Made by a program: the position numbers and the translations under genes. DNA of 64,000 nucleotides. Source: Pseudomonas sp. 10-1B. Its GTDB lineage: Bacteria > Pseudomonadota > Gammaproteobacteria > Pseudomonadales > Pseudomonadaceae. Below the pieces are notes generated by a model. The model saw nothing but the letters and a program-made list of their open reading frames with translations, had not been told where the DNA came from and made no database searches. This document shows positions 11,541 through 20,459 of this stretch, in pieces. Location of the stretch: contig NZ_JYKS01000024.1 in NCBI RefSeq assembly GCF_000935045.1, positions 62,001 to 126,000 of the forward strand, in the 5' to 3' direction. The number at the start of each line of letters is the position of its first letter. The stretch's first letter is position 1.

Positions 11541-11714
11541 TCAACCCTTGCGCACGCGCTCGTCCCGGCTTTCTTCCAGTGTCTTGCAGGCCTGCTGGAT
11601 CATCTGCTCGGTGATCGGTACTTCGCGCCCCTTGGCATCGATGACCGAACCGCACACCTGCGCTTGTGGGGTGGTCTGGGGCTTCTGGTTGTCGCTGCCA
11701 TGCTGCAAGCTCAT
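11541..11714 (-). CDS. Small conserved-type hypothetical protein
   Basis: The 57-residue product is hydrophilic, with a flexible Gln/Thr-rich N terminus (residues 5-18). A short structured part follows, VCGSVIDAKGREVPITEQM, then a charged helix ending in ERVRKG. I do not recognise a named domain. A GAGGAG ribosome-binding site 6 bases before the ATG at 11714 and a strong terminator directly after the stop argue for a real single-gene transcript. A longer start eight codons upstream lacks such a site. It could be a small regulator or stress protein; function unknown. Confidence 0.7.
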   Translation of the reverse strand: MSLQHGSDNQKPQTTPQAQVCGSVIDAKGREVPITEQMIQQACKTLEESRDERVRKG

Positions 11715-11926
11715 GTATTGTCTCCTCATCAGGTTCAAGCTCAGGCTAACCCTGCGCCGTGACTGGCCTGTGACAGGGCCTGCGGTGCCACGGCAGGAAC
11801 AGTCCAGCAGAAACGCTGGTAAAGCTCCAGAGCCTGCTTAGATCGATAGGCTATAGCGACCTGCAAGGGTTCCCCGGGCCTGGATGAGTGGTAGTCTGCG
11901 GCTTCCCCGCCATTTTGGTCGCCGCC

Positions 11927-13690
11927 ATGCCCGAATCGGTTTCCCCTCGCCAACGCCGCGCCTTGCGCCTGGGTTGGCAGTTCGTTCGTCCGTACCGTCG
12001 CCAGGTGCTGCTGGCCTTGCTGGCCCTGGTGGTCACCGCCGCCATCACCTTGTCCATGGGCCAGGGCATCCGCCTGCTGGTGGACCAGGGTTTCATGACC
12101 CGCTCCGCGCATCAGCTCAACCAGACCATCGGGCTGTTCCTGGTGCTGGTGCTGGCCCTGGCGGTGGGCACCTTCAGCCGTTTCTACCTGGTGTCGTGGA
12201 TTGGCGAGCGCTGTGTGGCCGATATCCGCCGTGCCGTGTTCGACCACCTGATCAGCCTGCATCCGGGGTTCTTCGAAGACAACCGTAGTTCCGAGATCCA
12301 GTCGCGGCTGACCGCCGATACCACCTTGCTGCAGTCGGTGATCGGTTCATCGCTGTCGATGTTCCTGCGCAACGTCCTGATGGTCATTGGCGGGGTGGTG
12401 TTGCTGTTCATCACCAACCCCAAGCTCACCAGCATCGTGGTGGTGGCCCTGCCGTTGGTGCTGGCGCCCATCCTGCTATTTGGCCGCCGGGTGCGCAGCC
12501 TGTCGCGGCAGAGCCAGGACCGGGTCGCCGATGTGGGCAGCTACGTGGCCGAGACCCTGGGGCAGATCAAGACCGTGCAGGCCTACAACCACCAGGCGCA
12601 TGACCGCGAACTGTTCGCCGGTACGGTCGAAGCGGCGTTTAGCGTGGCCCGGCAGCGAATTGCCCAGCGTGCCTGGCTGATCACCTTGGTGATCGTGCTG
12701 GTGCTGGGTGCGGTGGGGGTGATGCTGTGGGTTGGTGGCATGGACGTGATCGCCGGGCGTATTTCCGCGGGCGAGCTGGCCGCTTTCGTGTTCTACAGCC
12801 TGATCGTCGGCAGCGCCTTTGGCACCCTCAGCGAGGTGATCGGCGAGCTGCAGCGTGCGGCAGGCGCAGCCGAGCGCATTGCCGAGCTGTTGGCGGCGCG
12901 CAGTGCGATCCTGCCGCCTGCCGTGGTGCAGGCACTGCCGCAGCAGCGGGCTACCGGGCGTATCGAGCTGCAACAGTTGGTATTTGCCTACCCGTCACGT
13001 CCCTCGGTGGCGGCCATCGATGGCCTGAGCCTGGCCATCGAGCCAGGGCAGACCGTGGCCCTGGTGGGCCCCTCGGGGGCGGGCAAGTCGACCCTGTTCG
13101 ACTTGTTGCTGCGGTTTTACGACCCCCAGCAAGGGCGCATCCTGCTCGATGGCCAGGCGCTTACCGAACTCGACCCCGACCAGTTGCGCCAGCAGTTCGC
13201 CCTGGTGGCGCAAAACCCCTCGCTGTTTCGCGGCACGGTCGAGGCCAACATTCGCTATGGTCGACCCGAAGCGACGTTGGCCGAAGTAGAGGCGGCGGCC
13301 CGCGGTGCCCATGCCGACGAATTTATCCGGCAGTTGCCGCAGGGTTACCAGACGCCATTGGGCGAGGGCGGCATTGGCCTGTCCGGCGGGCAGCGGCAAC
13401 GCCTGGCCATTGCCCGTGCGTTGCTGGTCGATGCGCCCATCCTGTTGCTGGACGAAGCCACCAGTGCCCTCGATGCGCAGAGCGAGCACCTGATCCAGCA
13501 GGCGCTGCCCAGCCTGATGGCCGGGCGTACCACGTTGGTGATCGCCCATCGCTTGGCCACGGTGCAGCATGCCGACCGTATTGCGGTAATCGACAAGGGC
13601 CGACTGGTGGCGGTGGGCAGCCATCGCCAGTTGATCGAGGAAAGCCCGCTGTATGCACGGCTGGCGGCCTTGCAGTTCAGCAGCGGCTAG
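11927..13690 (+). CDS. ABC exporter, fused permease and ATPase (MsbA/LmrA type)
   Basis: The 587-residue half-transporter has six transmembrane helices in about residues 20-310 and an ATP-binding domain after 340. ATPase motifs are GPSGAGKST (Walker A), LSGGQRQR (signature) and LLLDEATSALD (Walker B), with the switch His in VIAHRL. The domain order and coupling-helix region resemble lipid and multidrug exporters such as MsbA, but P. putida has a separate msbA elsewhere, so the substrate is unknown. It stands alone and ends before a clear terminator. The ATG at 11927 begins the usual cytoplasmic N terminus; an earlier in-frame start would add 13 residues. Confidence 0.88.
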   Translation: MPESVSPRQRRALRLGWQFVRPYRRQVLLALLALVVTAAITLSMGQGIRLLVDQGFMTRSAHQLNQTIGLFLVLVLALAVGTFSRFYLVSWIGERCVADIRRAVFDHLISLHPGFFEDNRSSEIQSRLTADTTLLQSVIGSSLSMFLRNVLMVIGGVVLLFITNPKLTSIVVVALPLVLAPILLFGRRVRSLSRQSQDRVADVGSYVAETLGQIKTVQAYNHQAHDRELFAGTVEAAFSVARQRIAQRAWLITLVIVLVLGAVGVMLWVGGMDVIAGRISAGELAAFVFYSLIVGSAFGTLSEVIGELQRAAGAAERIAELLAARSAILPPAVVQALPQQRATGRIELQQLVFAYPSRPSVAAIDGLSLAIEPGQTVALVGPSGAGKSTLFDLLLRFYDPQQGRILLDGQALTELDPDQLRQQFALVAQNPSLFRGTVEANIRYGRPEATLAEVEAAARGAHADEFIRQLPQGYQTPLGEGGIGLSGGQRQRLAIARALLVDAPILLLDEATSALDAQSEHLIQQALPSLMAGRTTLVIAHRLATVQHADRIAVIDKGRLVAVGSHRQLIEESPLYARLAALQFSSG

Positions 13691-13768
13691 CTTGTCGCGG
13701 GGTTGTAACATTTTTGTAGTAATTGCCTGAGAGTATCTAGCTCAACTGTTGCGTAAGTGCTCGACCTG

Positions 13769-13798
13769 GCTGCCATTGCTTGATGGCAGCTTTTTTTT
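13769..13798 (+). terminator. Rho-independent terminator after the ABC exporter gene
   Basis: GCTGCCAT-TGCTTG-ATGGCAGC followed by eight T residues. It lies 78 bases after the exporter stop and 65 before the chemoreceptor ATG. Confidence 0.9.
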
Positions 13799-13862
13799 GG
13801 CCTGCCAGTAACGGGGGCTGCATCGCGGCCCTCAGCCTTTCCCCTGGTTCCCGAGATCCAAG

Positions 13863-15479
13863 ATGGTGCGTAAATCCCTCAGAATGCAAATTCTCTTCCT
13901 GCTCGGTAGCAGCCTGGTGACGATGTTGTTGATCGCCCTGGTGTGTTTCCAGTTTCTCTCGTCCAGCGTGCGTGGCTATGCCGAGCTGGTCGACGGGCCG
14001 CTGCGGACTTCGCAATTGATCGACGAAGCCAACCTGCAGTTCAAGATCCAGGTGCAGGAATGGAAGAACGTGTTGCTGCGCGGGCGCCAGCCGGCGGAGA
14101 TGGACAAGTACTGGCAGCAGTTCCAGGCCCGCGAGCAGCAGGTGCAGCAACTGCTCGGGCAACTGATCGACAGCAGCGACGCTAGGCTCAAAGCGCCGCT
14201 GCAGCAACTGCGTGATAGCCACCGCCAGCTGGGCCAGGCCTATGCCCAGGGCCGCCAGGCCTTCATCGCCGCTGGTGGCGACCCGGTTGCCGGCGACCTG
14301 GCGGTCAAGGGCGTGGACCGCGCCGCCAGCGAGCAGATGAGCGAACTGGTCGAGCAACTGCGCGCCGATGCCCGCCAGCGCGCCGTCAGCCTCAACGCCA
14401 GCGCCGAGCGCACGGTATGGCTGGGCCTGTTGGTTATGCTGGGCTCGGCGGTGCTGGTAGGGCTGCTCAGCCTGTGGCTGGTCAACCGCAGCCTGGTCGA
14501 ACCGATCCGCCAGTTGATCGAGTATGTCGCGCAGCTCAGCCAGGGCCGCTTTGCCGCCCGGGTGGACAGCCGCCGGGAGGACGAACTGGGGCGCCTGGCA
14601 CGGGCAGCCAACACCTTGCGCGACTTCCTCGCCGACACCGTCGGCCGTCTCAAGGACAATGCCCAGGAGCTGGAAGGTGCCAGCGGCCAGTTGCGCAGTA
14701 TCGCCGGCGACATGGCCAGCGGCACCCATGACCAGTTCCAGCGTACCGACCAGGTGGCCACGGCCATGCACGAAATGTCGGCCACTGCCCAGGAAGTTGC
14801 CCGCCACGCCGCCGAGGCCGCTCGTGCGGCGGACGATGCCGACCATAGCGCCCAGGCGGGCGAGCAGGTGATGCAGCAGACCATCGACATCATCGGCGTG
14901 GTCAACCGCGAAATCGCCAGCACGGCGGTGGTGATTCGTGAGCTGGAACATGACAGCACACGGATTGGCAAGGTCCTCGAAGTGATCCGTGGCATTGCCG
15001 AGCAGACCAACTTGCTGGCGCTCAACGCGGCTATCGAAGCGGCCCGCGCCGGCGAGGCCGGGCGTGGTTTTGCGGTGGTGGCCGATGAGGTGCGTAGCCT
15101 GGCCCAGCGCACAGCGGCGTCGATCGCCGAGATCCACCAGATCATCGAAGCGGTGCAGTCGGGAGCGGTGGAAGCGGTCAAGGCCATCGAAAGCGGCCAG
15201 CAGCGCAGTGAAGAGGGCGCCGAACAGGTGCAGCAGGCGGGGCAGATGCTGCAGCGCATTACCCTGGCGGTGGAGGCGATCCGCGACATGAATCGGCAGA
15301 TCGCCACGGCAGCCGAAGAGCAGACCAGCGTGGCCGAGGACATCTCGCGCAACCTGATCGAAATCACCCGCATCGCCACGGCCAATCAGCAGGCGGTACA
15401 GCATACCGAGCAGGCGGGGCAGCGCCTGCATGGGTTGTCGGGGCAACTGGGCGAAGTCACCTCCCGCCTGAGCGCCTGA
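13863..15479 (+). CDS. Methyl-accepting chemotaxis protein
   Basis: The 538-residue receptor has a classic layout. TM1 lies at about residues 10-32. A periplasmic region of about 150 residues, strongly helical and Gln/Leu-rich, suggests a four-helix-bundle sensor. TM2 is at about 182-205 (VWLGLLVMLGSAVLVGLLSL), followed by HAMP and a signalling coiled coil with the tip [20 protein letters not shown]. The ligand cannot be read from sequence. No sigma-28 promoter was found directly upstream. Its own terminator is not obvious; REPs follow the stop. Confidence 0.92.
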   Translation: MVRKSLRMQILFLLGSSLVTMLLIALVCFQFLSSSVRGYAELVDGPLRTSQLIDEANLQFKIQVQEWKNVLLRGRQPAEMDKYWQQFQAREQQVQQLLGQLIDSSDARLKAPLQQLRDSHRQLGQAYAQGRQAFIAAGGDPVAGDLAVKGVDRAASEQMSELVEQLRADARQRAVSLNASAERTVWLGLLVMLGSAVLVGLLSLWLVNRSLVEPIRQLIEYVAQLSQGRFAARVDSRREDELGRLARAANTLRDFLADTVGRLKDNAQELEGASGQLRSIAGDMASGTHDQFQRTDQVATAMHEMSATAQEVARHAAEAARAADDADHSAQAGEQVMQQTIDIIGVVNREIASTAVVIRELEHDSTRIGKVLEVIRGIAEQTNLLALNAAIEAARAGEAGRGFAVVADEVRSLAQRTAASIAEIHQIIEAVQSGAVEAVKAIESGQQRSEEGAEQVQQAGQMLQRITLAVEAIRDMNRQIATAAEEQTSVAEDISRNLIEITRIATANQQAVQHTEQAGQRLHGLSGQLGEVTSRLSA

Positions 15480-15490
15480 CACGGACCACG

Positions 15491-15680
15491 CTGCTCCCAC
15501 AAGGACCGCATAGGGCTTCAAACCATGGGAGCAACTGTCTTGTATTGCCTGGGCCGGCCTCATCGCCGGCAAGCCAGCTCCCACAGGTACTGCACAGGGC
15601 TTGAGGCCTATGCCGTCGAGGTGGGAGCTGGCTTGCCGGCGATGAGGCCAGTCCAGGCAATAGTAAGACAGTTGCACCCA
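15491..15680. repeat. REP-type palindromic cluster
   Basis: A facing pair of GGCTTGCCGGCGATGAGGCC words, one in each orientation, is bordered by CTGTCTTGTATTGCCTGG-type flanks. This is the same composite seen at 11288-11496. Confidence 0.8.
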
Positions 15681-15721
15681 TAGGCCGCCTATCAGGCCTG
15701 CGATATTTTTCCAGGCACAAC

Positions 15722-15751
15722 AAAAAGCCCGCTATATAGCGGGCTTTTTTT
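15722..15751. terminator. Bidirectional rho-independent terminator
   Basis: AAAAAGCCCGCTATA-TAGCGGGCTTTTTTT is symmetric, with an A-run on one side and a T-run on the other. It ends the tRNA-Pro transcript on the minus strand and can also stop leftward and rightward read-through. Confidence 0.9.
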
Positions 15752-15761
15752 GATCAGGATT

Positions 15762-15838
15762 TGGTCGGAGAGACAGGATTCGAACCTGCGGCCTTCTCGT
15801 CCCGAACGAGACGCGCTACCTGGCTGCGCTACACTCCG
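15762..15838 (-). tRNA. proK: tRNA-Pro (anticodon CGG)
   Basis: On the minus strand a complete 77-nt cloverleaf with encoded CCA is readable. The D stem is GCGC/GCGC, the anticodon stem TCTCG/CGAGA encloses TTCGGGA (anticodon CGG), and the T arm GCAGG-TTCGAAT-CCTGT is followed by acceptor CTCTCCG plus A-CCA. The acceptor 5' strand CGGAGTG pairs except for a U-U at positions 6 and 67. Confidence 0.95.
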
Positions 15839-15919
15839 ATGGAGCAAATCCTACTGCATCCCGTTTTTGCACGCAAGCCCTTGTTGTTAAAAGGGCGTTT
15901 GCAAAATCGGAGGTCCCGA

Positions 15920-16141
15920 TCAGAGCTCTTTGACGGTGCGGATCTGGTCCTTGTTCAGGCGTGTGCGCTTGCCGTCCAGTTGCTCGAATTCGTAGAAGCC
16001 GGAGTCTTCATCATACGACGGTGTGTCGGTGGCCTGGATTTCGCGACCATCGTTCAGGGTAATGACGGTGGGCGATGCGCAGCCCGCGAGGGCGCCCAGG
16101 CCCAGGGCGAGCAGGAAAGCGGGTAGGGTCCGTTGAATCAT
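15920..16141 (-). CDS. YgdI/YgdR-family small lipoprotein
   Basis: The 73-residue precursor has a signal peptide ending in the lipobox LAGC (Cys20 or 21), so it should be a lipoprotein of about 53 mature residues. The mature part, with TVITLNDGREIQATDTP and GFYEFEQLDGKRTRLNKDQI, matches the DUF903/YgdR SH3-like fold. The function of this family is unknown. The ATG at 16141 is the only start that puts the signal peptide at the N terminus. It is divergent from moaB. Confidence 0.85.
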   Translation of the reverse strand: MIQRTLPAFLLALGLGALAGCASPTVITLNDGREIQATDTPSYDEDSGFYEFEQLDGKRTRLNKDQIRTVKEL

Positions 16142-16329
16142 CGTGTTTCTCCAGTGCGATGGTGCTTGATGACAGTTAAGACGCAGGGCGTCCACGCAAG
16201 TTCCTTCTACAGTGCAGCATAGCGGCAAAACCAGGGCATTGATCGAGGGCAAGGGCCATGGGCACGACGCTGTGCAGGGCACGCGTTGTGTTATAACTGC
16301 GACCATCCCATCTTCTTGTGACGGACCCC

Positions 16330-16869
16330 ATGAAAGCCAAGGCAGATACCCCTTTCGTGCCGCTGAATATCGCCGTGCTCACGGTTAGCGACACCCGCAC
16401 TTTCGATACCGACACCTCCGGCCAGCTGTTCGTCGACCGTCTGAGCGCAGCCGGCCACCGCCTGGCTCAGCGCGTGCTGCTGAAGGACGACCTGTACAAG
16501 ATCCGCGCCCAGGTCGCCACCTGGATTGCCGATGACAGCGTGCAGGTGGTGCTGATTACCGGCGGCACCGGTTTTACCGGCCGCGACAGCACGCCCGAGG
16601 CCGTGGCCTGTCTGCTGGACAAGCAGGTGGAGGGGTTTGGTGAGTTGTTCCGGCAGATTTCCGTGGCCGATATCGGCACCTCCACCGTGCAGTCGCGTGC
16701 CCTGGCCGGGCTGGCCAACGGTACCCTGGTGTGCTGCCTGCCGGGTTCGACCAATGCGGTGCGCACCGGCTGGGACGGTATCCTCGCCGAACAGCTCGAT
16801 GCGCGCCATCGGCCGTGCAATTTTGTGCCGCACCTGAAGCAGGCAGCGGCCTGTGATAGCCGTGGCTGA
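16330..16869 (+). CDS. moaB: Molybdenum cofactor biosynthesis protein MoaB
   Basis: The 179-residue MogA/MoaB-fold protein has the MPT-binding signature TGGTGFTGRDSTPEA near residue 77 and the LPGSTNAV motif. It likely adenylylates molybdopterin or acts in that step together with MoeA, which follows. The reading frames overlap by 17 bases, so the two are probably translationally coupled. A GTG at 16318 could add four residues; the ATG at 16330 was chosen as the normal start codon. Confidence 0.92.
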   Translation: MKAKADTPFVPLNIAVLTVSDTRTFDTDTSGQLFVDRLSAAGHRLAQRVLLKDDLYKIRAQVATWIADDSVQVVLITGGTGFTGRDSTPEAVACLLDKQVEGFGELFRQISVADIGTSTVQSRALAGLANGTLVCCLPGSTNAVRTGWDGILAEQLDARHRPCNFVPHLKQAAACDSRG

Positions 16870-18079
16870 GGTCAGCCAGGCCCGGCCACTGATGCCGGTG
16901 GAACAAGCCCTGGAACGGTTGCTGGCGTTGGCCGAGGCGGCGCCGATCCGGGACATCGAGAACCTGTCGCTGGCCGAGGCCGAAGGCCGTGTGCTGGCAA
17001 CCGACCTGGTCGCCACGCTCGACCTGCCCCCTTGGCCGAACAGTGCCATGGACGGTTATGCCCTGCGCCTGGCCGACTGGCAGGGCGAGCCACTGGCGGT
17101 CAGCCAGCGGATTTTCGCCGGCCATGCGCCACAACCGCTGCAAGCGGGTACCTGTGCGCGCATTTTCACCGGGGCGCCGGTGCCCGAAGGTGCCGATTGC
17201 GTCGAGATGCAGGAAAACACCGAAGTGCTGGACGATGGCCGGGTACGCTTTCTCGAAGCGTTGAAAACCGAGCAGAACATCCGCCCCCAGGGCCAGGAAA
17301 CCCGCAAGGGTGAGCAGGTGATGTGCGCTGGCACGCGCCTTGGGCCGATCGAGCTGGGCCTGGCGGCGACCCTGGGGTATGGCCGTCTGGACGTGATACG
17401 CAAGGTCCGGGTGGCCGTGCTATCCACTGGCGACGAACTGGTCGAGCCCGGCCTGCCACTGGGGCCAGGGCAGATCTACAACAGCAACCGCCGGCTGCTG
17501 GTCAGCTGGTTGCAGCGGCTGGGCTGCGAGGTGGTCGATGCGGGCATCCTGCCGGACGACCTGGCACGCACCCGCGCCTGCCTGGCCGAGCTGGGCGATG
17601 TCGACCTGATTCTGTCCACCGGCGGGGTTTCGGTGGGCGAAGCCGACTACCTCGGTGCCGCCCTGCGCGAAGCCGGCGAGCTGGCCTTGTGGAAACTGGC
17701 GATCAAGCCAGGCAAGCCGTTGACCTTCGGCCACTTCCAGGGGGTACCGGTGATCGGCCTGCCGGGCAATCCGGCCTCGACCTTGGTCACCTTTGGCTTG
17801 CTGACCCGGCCCTACCTGTTGCGGCGCCAGGGCGTGGTCGATGTCATACCACTGCGTTTCGACATGCCGGCAGGGTTCGACTGGCCCAAGCCTGGCACGC
17901 GGCGCGAGTACCTGCGCGCGCGCATCGAGCAAGGCCAGGTGCGCATCTACAAGAACCAGAGCTCTGGCGTGCTGCGCAGCGCGGCCTGGGCCGAAGGGCT
18001 GGTGGAAGTACGGGAAGGCAGCACGCCGAAGCCGGGCGACAGCGTGCCATTCATTCCCTTCAGCGAGCTACTTGGCTGA
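16853..18079 (+). CDS. moeA: Molybdopterin molybdenumtransferase MoeA
   Basis: The 408-residue enzyme inserts molybdate into adenylylated molybdopterin. Signature elements are PWPNSAMDGYA near residue 60, the domain-III motif STGGVSVGEADY and the PGNPAST loop. The C-terminal beta-barrel domain (from about 330) completes the family length. No ATG lies near the expected start; GTG at 16853 (or GTG at 16862) inside moaB is used. The 3' end overlaps the convergent glycosyltransferase gene by 12 bases. Confidence 0.92.
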   Translation: MIAVAEVSQARPLMPVEQALERLLALAEAAPIRDIENLSLAEAEGRVLATDLVATLDLPPWPNSAMDGYALRLADWQGEPLAVSQRIFAGHAPQPLQAGTCARIFTGAPVPEGADCVEMQENTEVLDDGRVRFLEALKTEQNIRPQGQETRKGEQVMCAGTRLGPIELGLAATLGYGRLDVIRKVRVAVLSTGDELVEPGLPLGPGQIYNSNRRLLVSWLQRLGCEVVDAGILPDDLARTRACLAELGDVDLILSTGGVSVGEADYLGAALREAGELALWKLAIKPGKPLTFGHFQGVPVIGLPGNPASTLVTFGLLTRPYLLRRQGVVDVIPLRFDMPAGFDWPKPGTRREYLRARIEQGQVRIYKNQSSGVLRSAAWAEGLVEVREGSTPKPGDSVPFIPFSELLG

Positions 18080-19315
18080 GCGGCCCAGCCAGGCACTGGC
18101 CAGCGGCGCTGCTTCGGCCCCCGCCGCCTGGGCCAGGCGCATGTGTACATGCTCCAATTGCTGCGCGGCCATGCTCCAGTCATGACGCTGGCGGGCGAAG
18201 CGGCGCCCGGCATCACTCAGCTGGCTCATGCGCCAGGGTTGGTTGAGCAACTGAGTGATCAGCAGGGCCAGTTGGTCGCCGTCATCACTGCCCAGGTAGT
18301 GCTCGCCGTTGTTTGCCGCCAGGCCTGATACGCCTTTGCCGGTGGTGATCACCGGCAGGCCGGCGGCCATCGCTTCGAGGATTTTCACCTTGGAGCCACC
18401 GGCATAGCGCAGCGGTGCGAAGAACAGTGCCGAACGCCGTTGTAGTTCGCGCAGATCGGGGCGGTAGCCGAGCCATTCGATGCGTGGATCGTTCCAGTGC
18501 AGCTTCCAGCTGGCCGGCATGGCATGCCCGGCAATCGCCAGGCGCACCGCCGGGTTGCTCATCCACACCTGCGGCATGATTTCTTCCAGCGCCCACTCGA
18601 TGGCCTCCAGGTTGGCGCCATACTCGAAGTTGCCGACGAACAACAGGCGCTGGCTGTGCAGTGCAGGTTGCACGTGCTGGTAGAAATCACAATCCACGCC
18701 ATTCACCACCACGTTAACCGGGCGCCCGTTGATCTGCGCGATCAGCTCGGCATCGTGGGCGCTGACCGCCACCAGTTCGGTGGGCTGGCGCAGCACTCGC
18801 TGTTCCCAGCGCCGGTAGCGCCAGCGGTCGAAGGCGTTGAGTGGGCGCAACCACAGGGGCAGGCGGTCGTGGCAGGCGCCGCCCATTACCGACTCGAGGG
18901 TATGCTCGCTGAGCATGTAGGGTAGCCCGCGCGTCTGCAGGGCTTTTTCGAACGGTTGAAAGCTGTAGCTGTGCTCGATCTGGATCACATCCCAGGGCTC
19001 GTCCAGCAACTGCTCGAAGCAGTGCCGCAGGCAAGGGGACAGGCCATTGATGATTGCCCGCATGGGGTAGTCGATGATCGGCGCAGCCAGCAGGTTCATT
19101 GGGCTGTGCAGTGGCCGCCGGGGCAGCACGATCAGGCGTTCGAGCAGTGGTTCCAGGGTATCGCGTGCCGCATCGCTGAGGGGGATTTTCGATTGTACTA
19201 GCAGGGTAATCCGGTGACCCCGCTGTGCCAGTGCGCGGATCAGGTGGTATTGCCGGGTCTTGCTGCCGCTGGTGGTCGGCCAGGGTAGATAAGGCAGAGT
19301 CCAGAGAATGCGCAT
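18068..19315 (-). CDS. Glycosyltransferase, GT-B fold (GT4-like)
   Basis: The 415-residue enzyme looks like a cytoplasmic retaining sugar transferase. The N-terminal strand and glycine loop, LPYLPWPTTSGSKTR, fits a GT-B acceptor domain. VVNGVDCDFY near the middle and the C-terminal FFAPLRYAGGSKVKILEAMA carry the nucleotide-sugar-binding Glu region of family 4. The acceptor and product are unknown; no polysaccharide cluster surrounds it. GAGG upstream of the ATG at 19315 supports the start. Its stop lies inside the end of moeA on the other strand. Confidence 0.8.
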   Translation of the reverse strand: MRILWTLPYLPWPTTSGSKTRQYHLIRALAQRGHRITLLVQSKIPLSDAARDTLEPLLERLIVLPRRPLHSPMNLLAAPIIDYPMRAIINGLSPCLRHCFEQLLDEPWDVIQIEHSYSFQPFEKALQTRGLPYMLSEHTLESVMGGACHDRLPLWLRPLNAFDRWRYRRWEQRVLRQPTELVAVSAHDAELIAQINGRPVNVVVNGVDCDFYQHVQPALHSQRLLFVGNFEYGANLEAIEWALEEIMPQVWMSNPAVRLAIAGHAMPASWKLHWNDPRIEWLGYRPDLRELQRRSALFFAPLRYAGGSKVKILEAMAAGLPVITTGKGVSGLAANNGEHYLGSDDGDQLALLITQLLNQPWRMSQLSDAGRRFARQRHDWSMAAQQLEHVHMRLAQAAGAEAAPLASAWLGRSAK

Positions 19316-19571
19316 GACCCGGAATCCTCGCTGAATGCTGCAGATGACAGGACGCGCCCGTTGTCGGCAGGTGGTGAGCCACTGCCGGGGGCGCGTCCTT
19401 GGCAAAGAGGGTATTTGCTGAGCATAGCCGCGCATTCTCGAGCGTGGGAAAAATGACCGGCCAACGCGATCTACTGTAGGAGCGTCAGTCGGCTATTTTT
19501 TGCGGGGCATGCAACGATTCGTAAGTGCAAACGGTCGAGATCTGGGTTGGTCCACTTCACGGAGAAGCGCG

Positions 19572-20459
19572 ATGCAAGGGCGCAAGGTAATGCTGATCCT
19601 GCACGGCAAGCAGGCGATGAATGGCGAATTGCGCACTGCCGTACATGGCCTGCGCGACAGCGGCTGGCCGCTGGATGTGCGGGTAACCTGGGAGGCAGGC
19701 GATGCCCAGCGACTGGTGGGCGAAGCGCTGGCTGGCGGCTACACCCACATTGTCGCTGGCGGTGGGGATGGCACTTTGCGCGATGTCGCTGAAGCCATGG
19801 GGCTGGCGGGCGCCCAGGCCAGCCTGGCATTGTTGCCGCTGGGCACGGCCAATGATTTCGCCAAGGCTGCCGGCGTGCCCCTGGAGCCTGCCGCGGCGCT
19901 GGCGCTGTTGGACGCACCGGCGCAGGCGATTGACCTGGGCCAGGCCGGCGACCACTTGTTCCTCAACATGGCCACGGGTGGGTTTGGCAGCCAGGTCACC
20001 GCCAATACCTCCGAAGACCTGAAGAAAGTGCTGGGTGGCGCGGCCTACCTGTTCACCGGGCTGTCGCGCTTCAGCGAACTGCAGGCGGCCTCGGTGGAGC
20101 TGCAGGGGCCGGATTTCCACTGGCAGGGGGACTTGCTGGCGCTGGGTATCGGCAATGGCCGCCAGGCCGGGGGCGGGCAGGTATTGTGCCCCGAGGCCGT
20201 GGTGAACGACGGCTTGCTCGACATCGCCATCCTGCCAGCACCGCAAGAGGTGGTAGGGGCCCTGCGTGAGTTGTTGGCCGGTGACGGCCTGTTCATCCGG
20301 GCCAGGTTGCCCTGGGTCGAGATCAAGTGCTCGCAGGGGCTGGACATCAACCTCGATGGCGAGCCGTTGCAGGCCGACAACCTGCGCTTCCAGGCCAGGC
20401 CCGCCGCACTGCGCCTGCATCTGCCGGCAGGGTCGCCATTGCTCAGTCGTCCAGGCTGA
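19572..20459 (+). CDS. yegS: YegS-type lipid kinase (diacylglycerol kinase fold)
   Basis: The 295-residue cytoplasmic or membrane-associated kinase has the DAGK catalytic signature AGGGDGTLRDV near residue 62 and the LGTANDFAK motif near 95. The ATGGFGSQVT segment and the C-terminal beta-sandwich with DGEPL match YegS, which phosphorylates lipids such as phosphatidylglycerol in vitro. The length matches YegS (299). GGAG 7 bases before the ATG at 19572 sets the start. The 3' end overlaps the convergent response-regulator gene by 17 bases. Confidence 0.88.
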   Translation: MQGRKVMLILHGKQAMNGELRTAVHGLRDSGWPLDVRVTWEAGDAQRLVGEALAGGYTHIVAGGGDGTLRDVAEAMGLAGAQASLALLPLGTANDFAKAAGVPLEPAAALALLDAPAQAIDLGQAGDHLFLNMATGGFGSQVTANTSEDLKKVLGGAAYLFTGLSRFSELQAASVELQGPDFHWQGDLLALGIGNGRQAGGGQVLCPEAVVNDGLLDIAILPAPQEVVGALRELLAGDGLFIRARLPWVEIKCSQGLDINLDGEPLQADNLRFQARPAALRLHLPAGSPLLSRPG

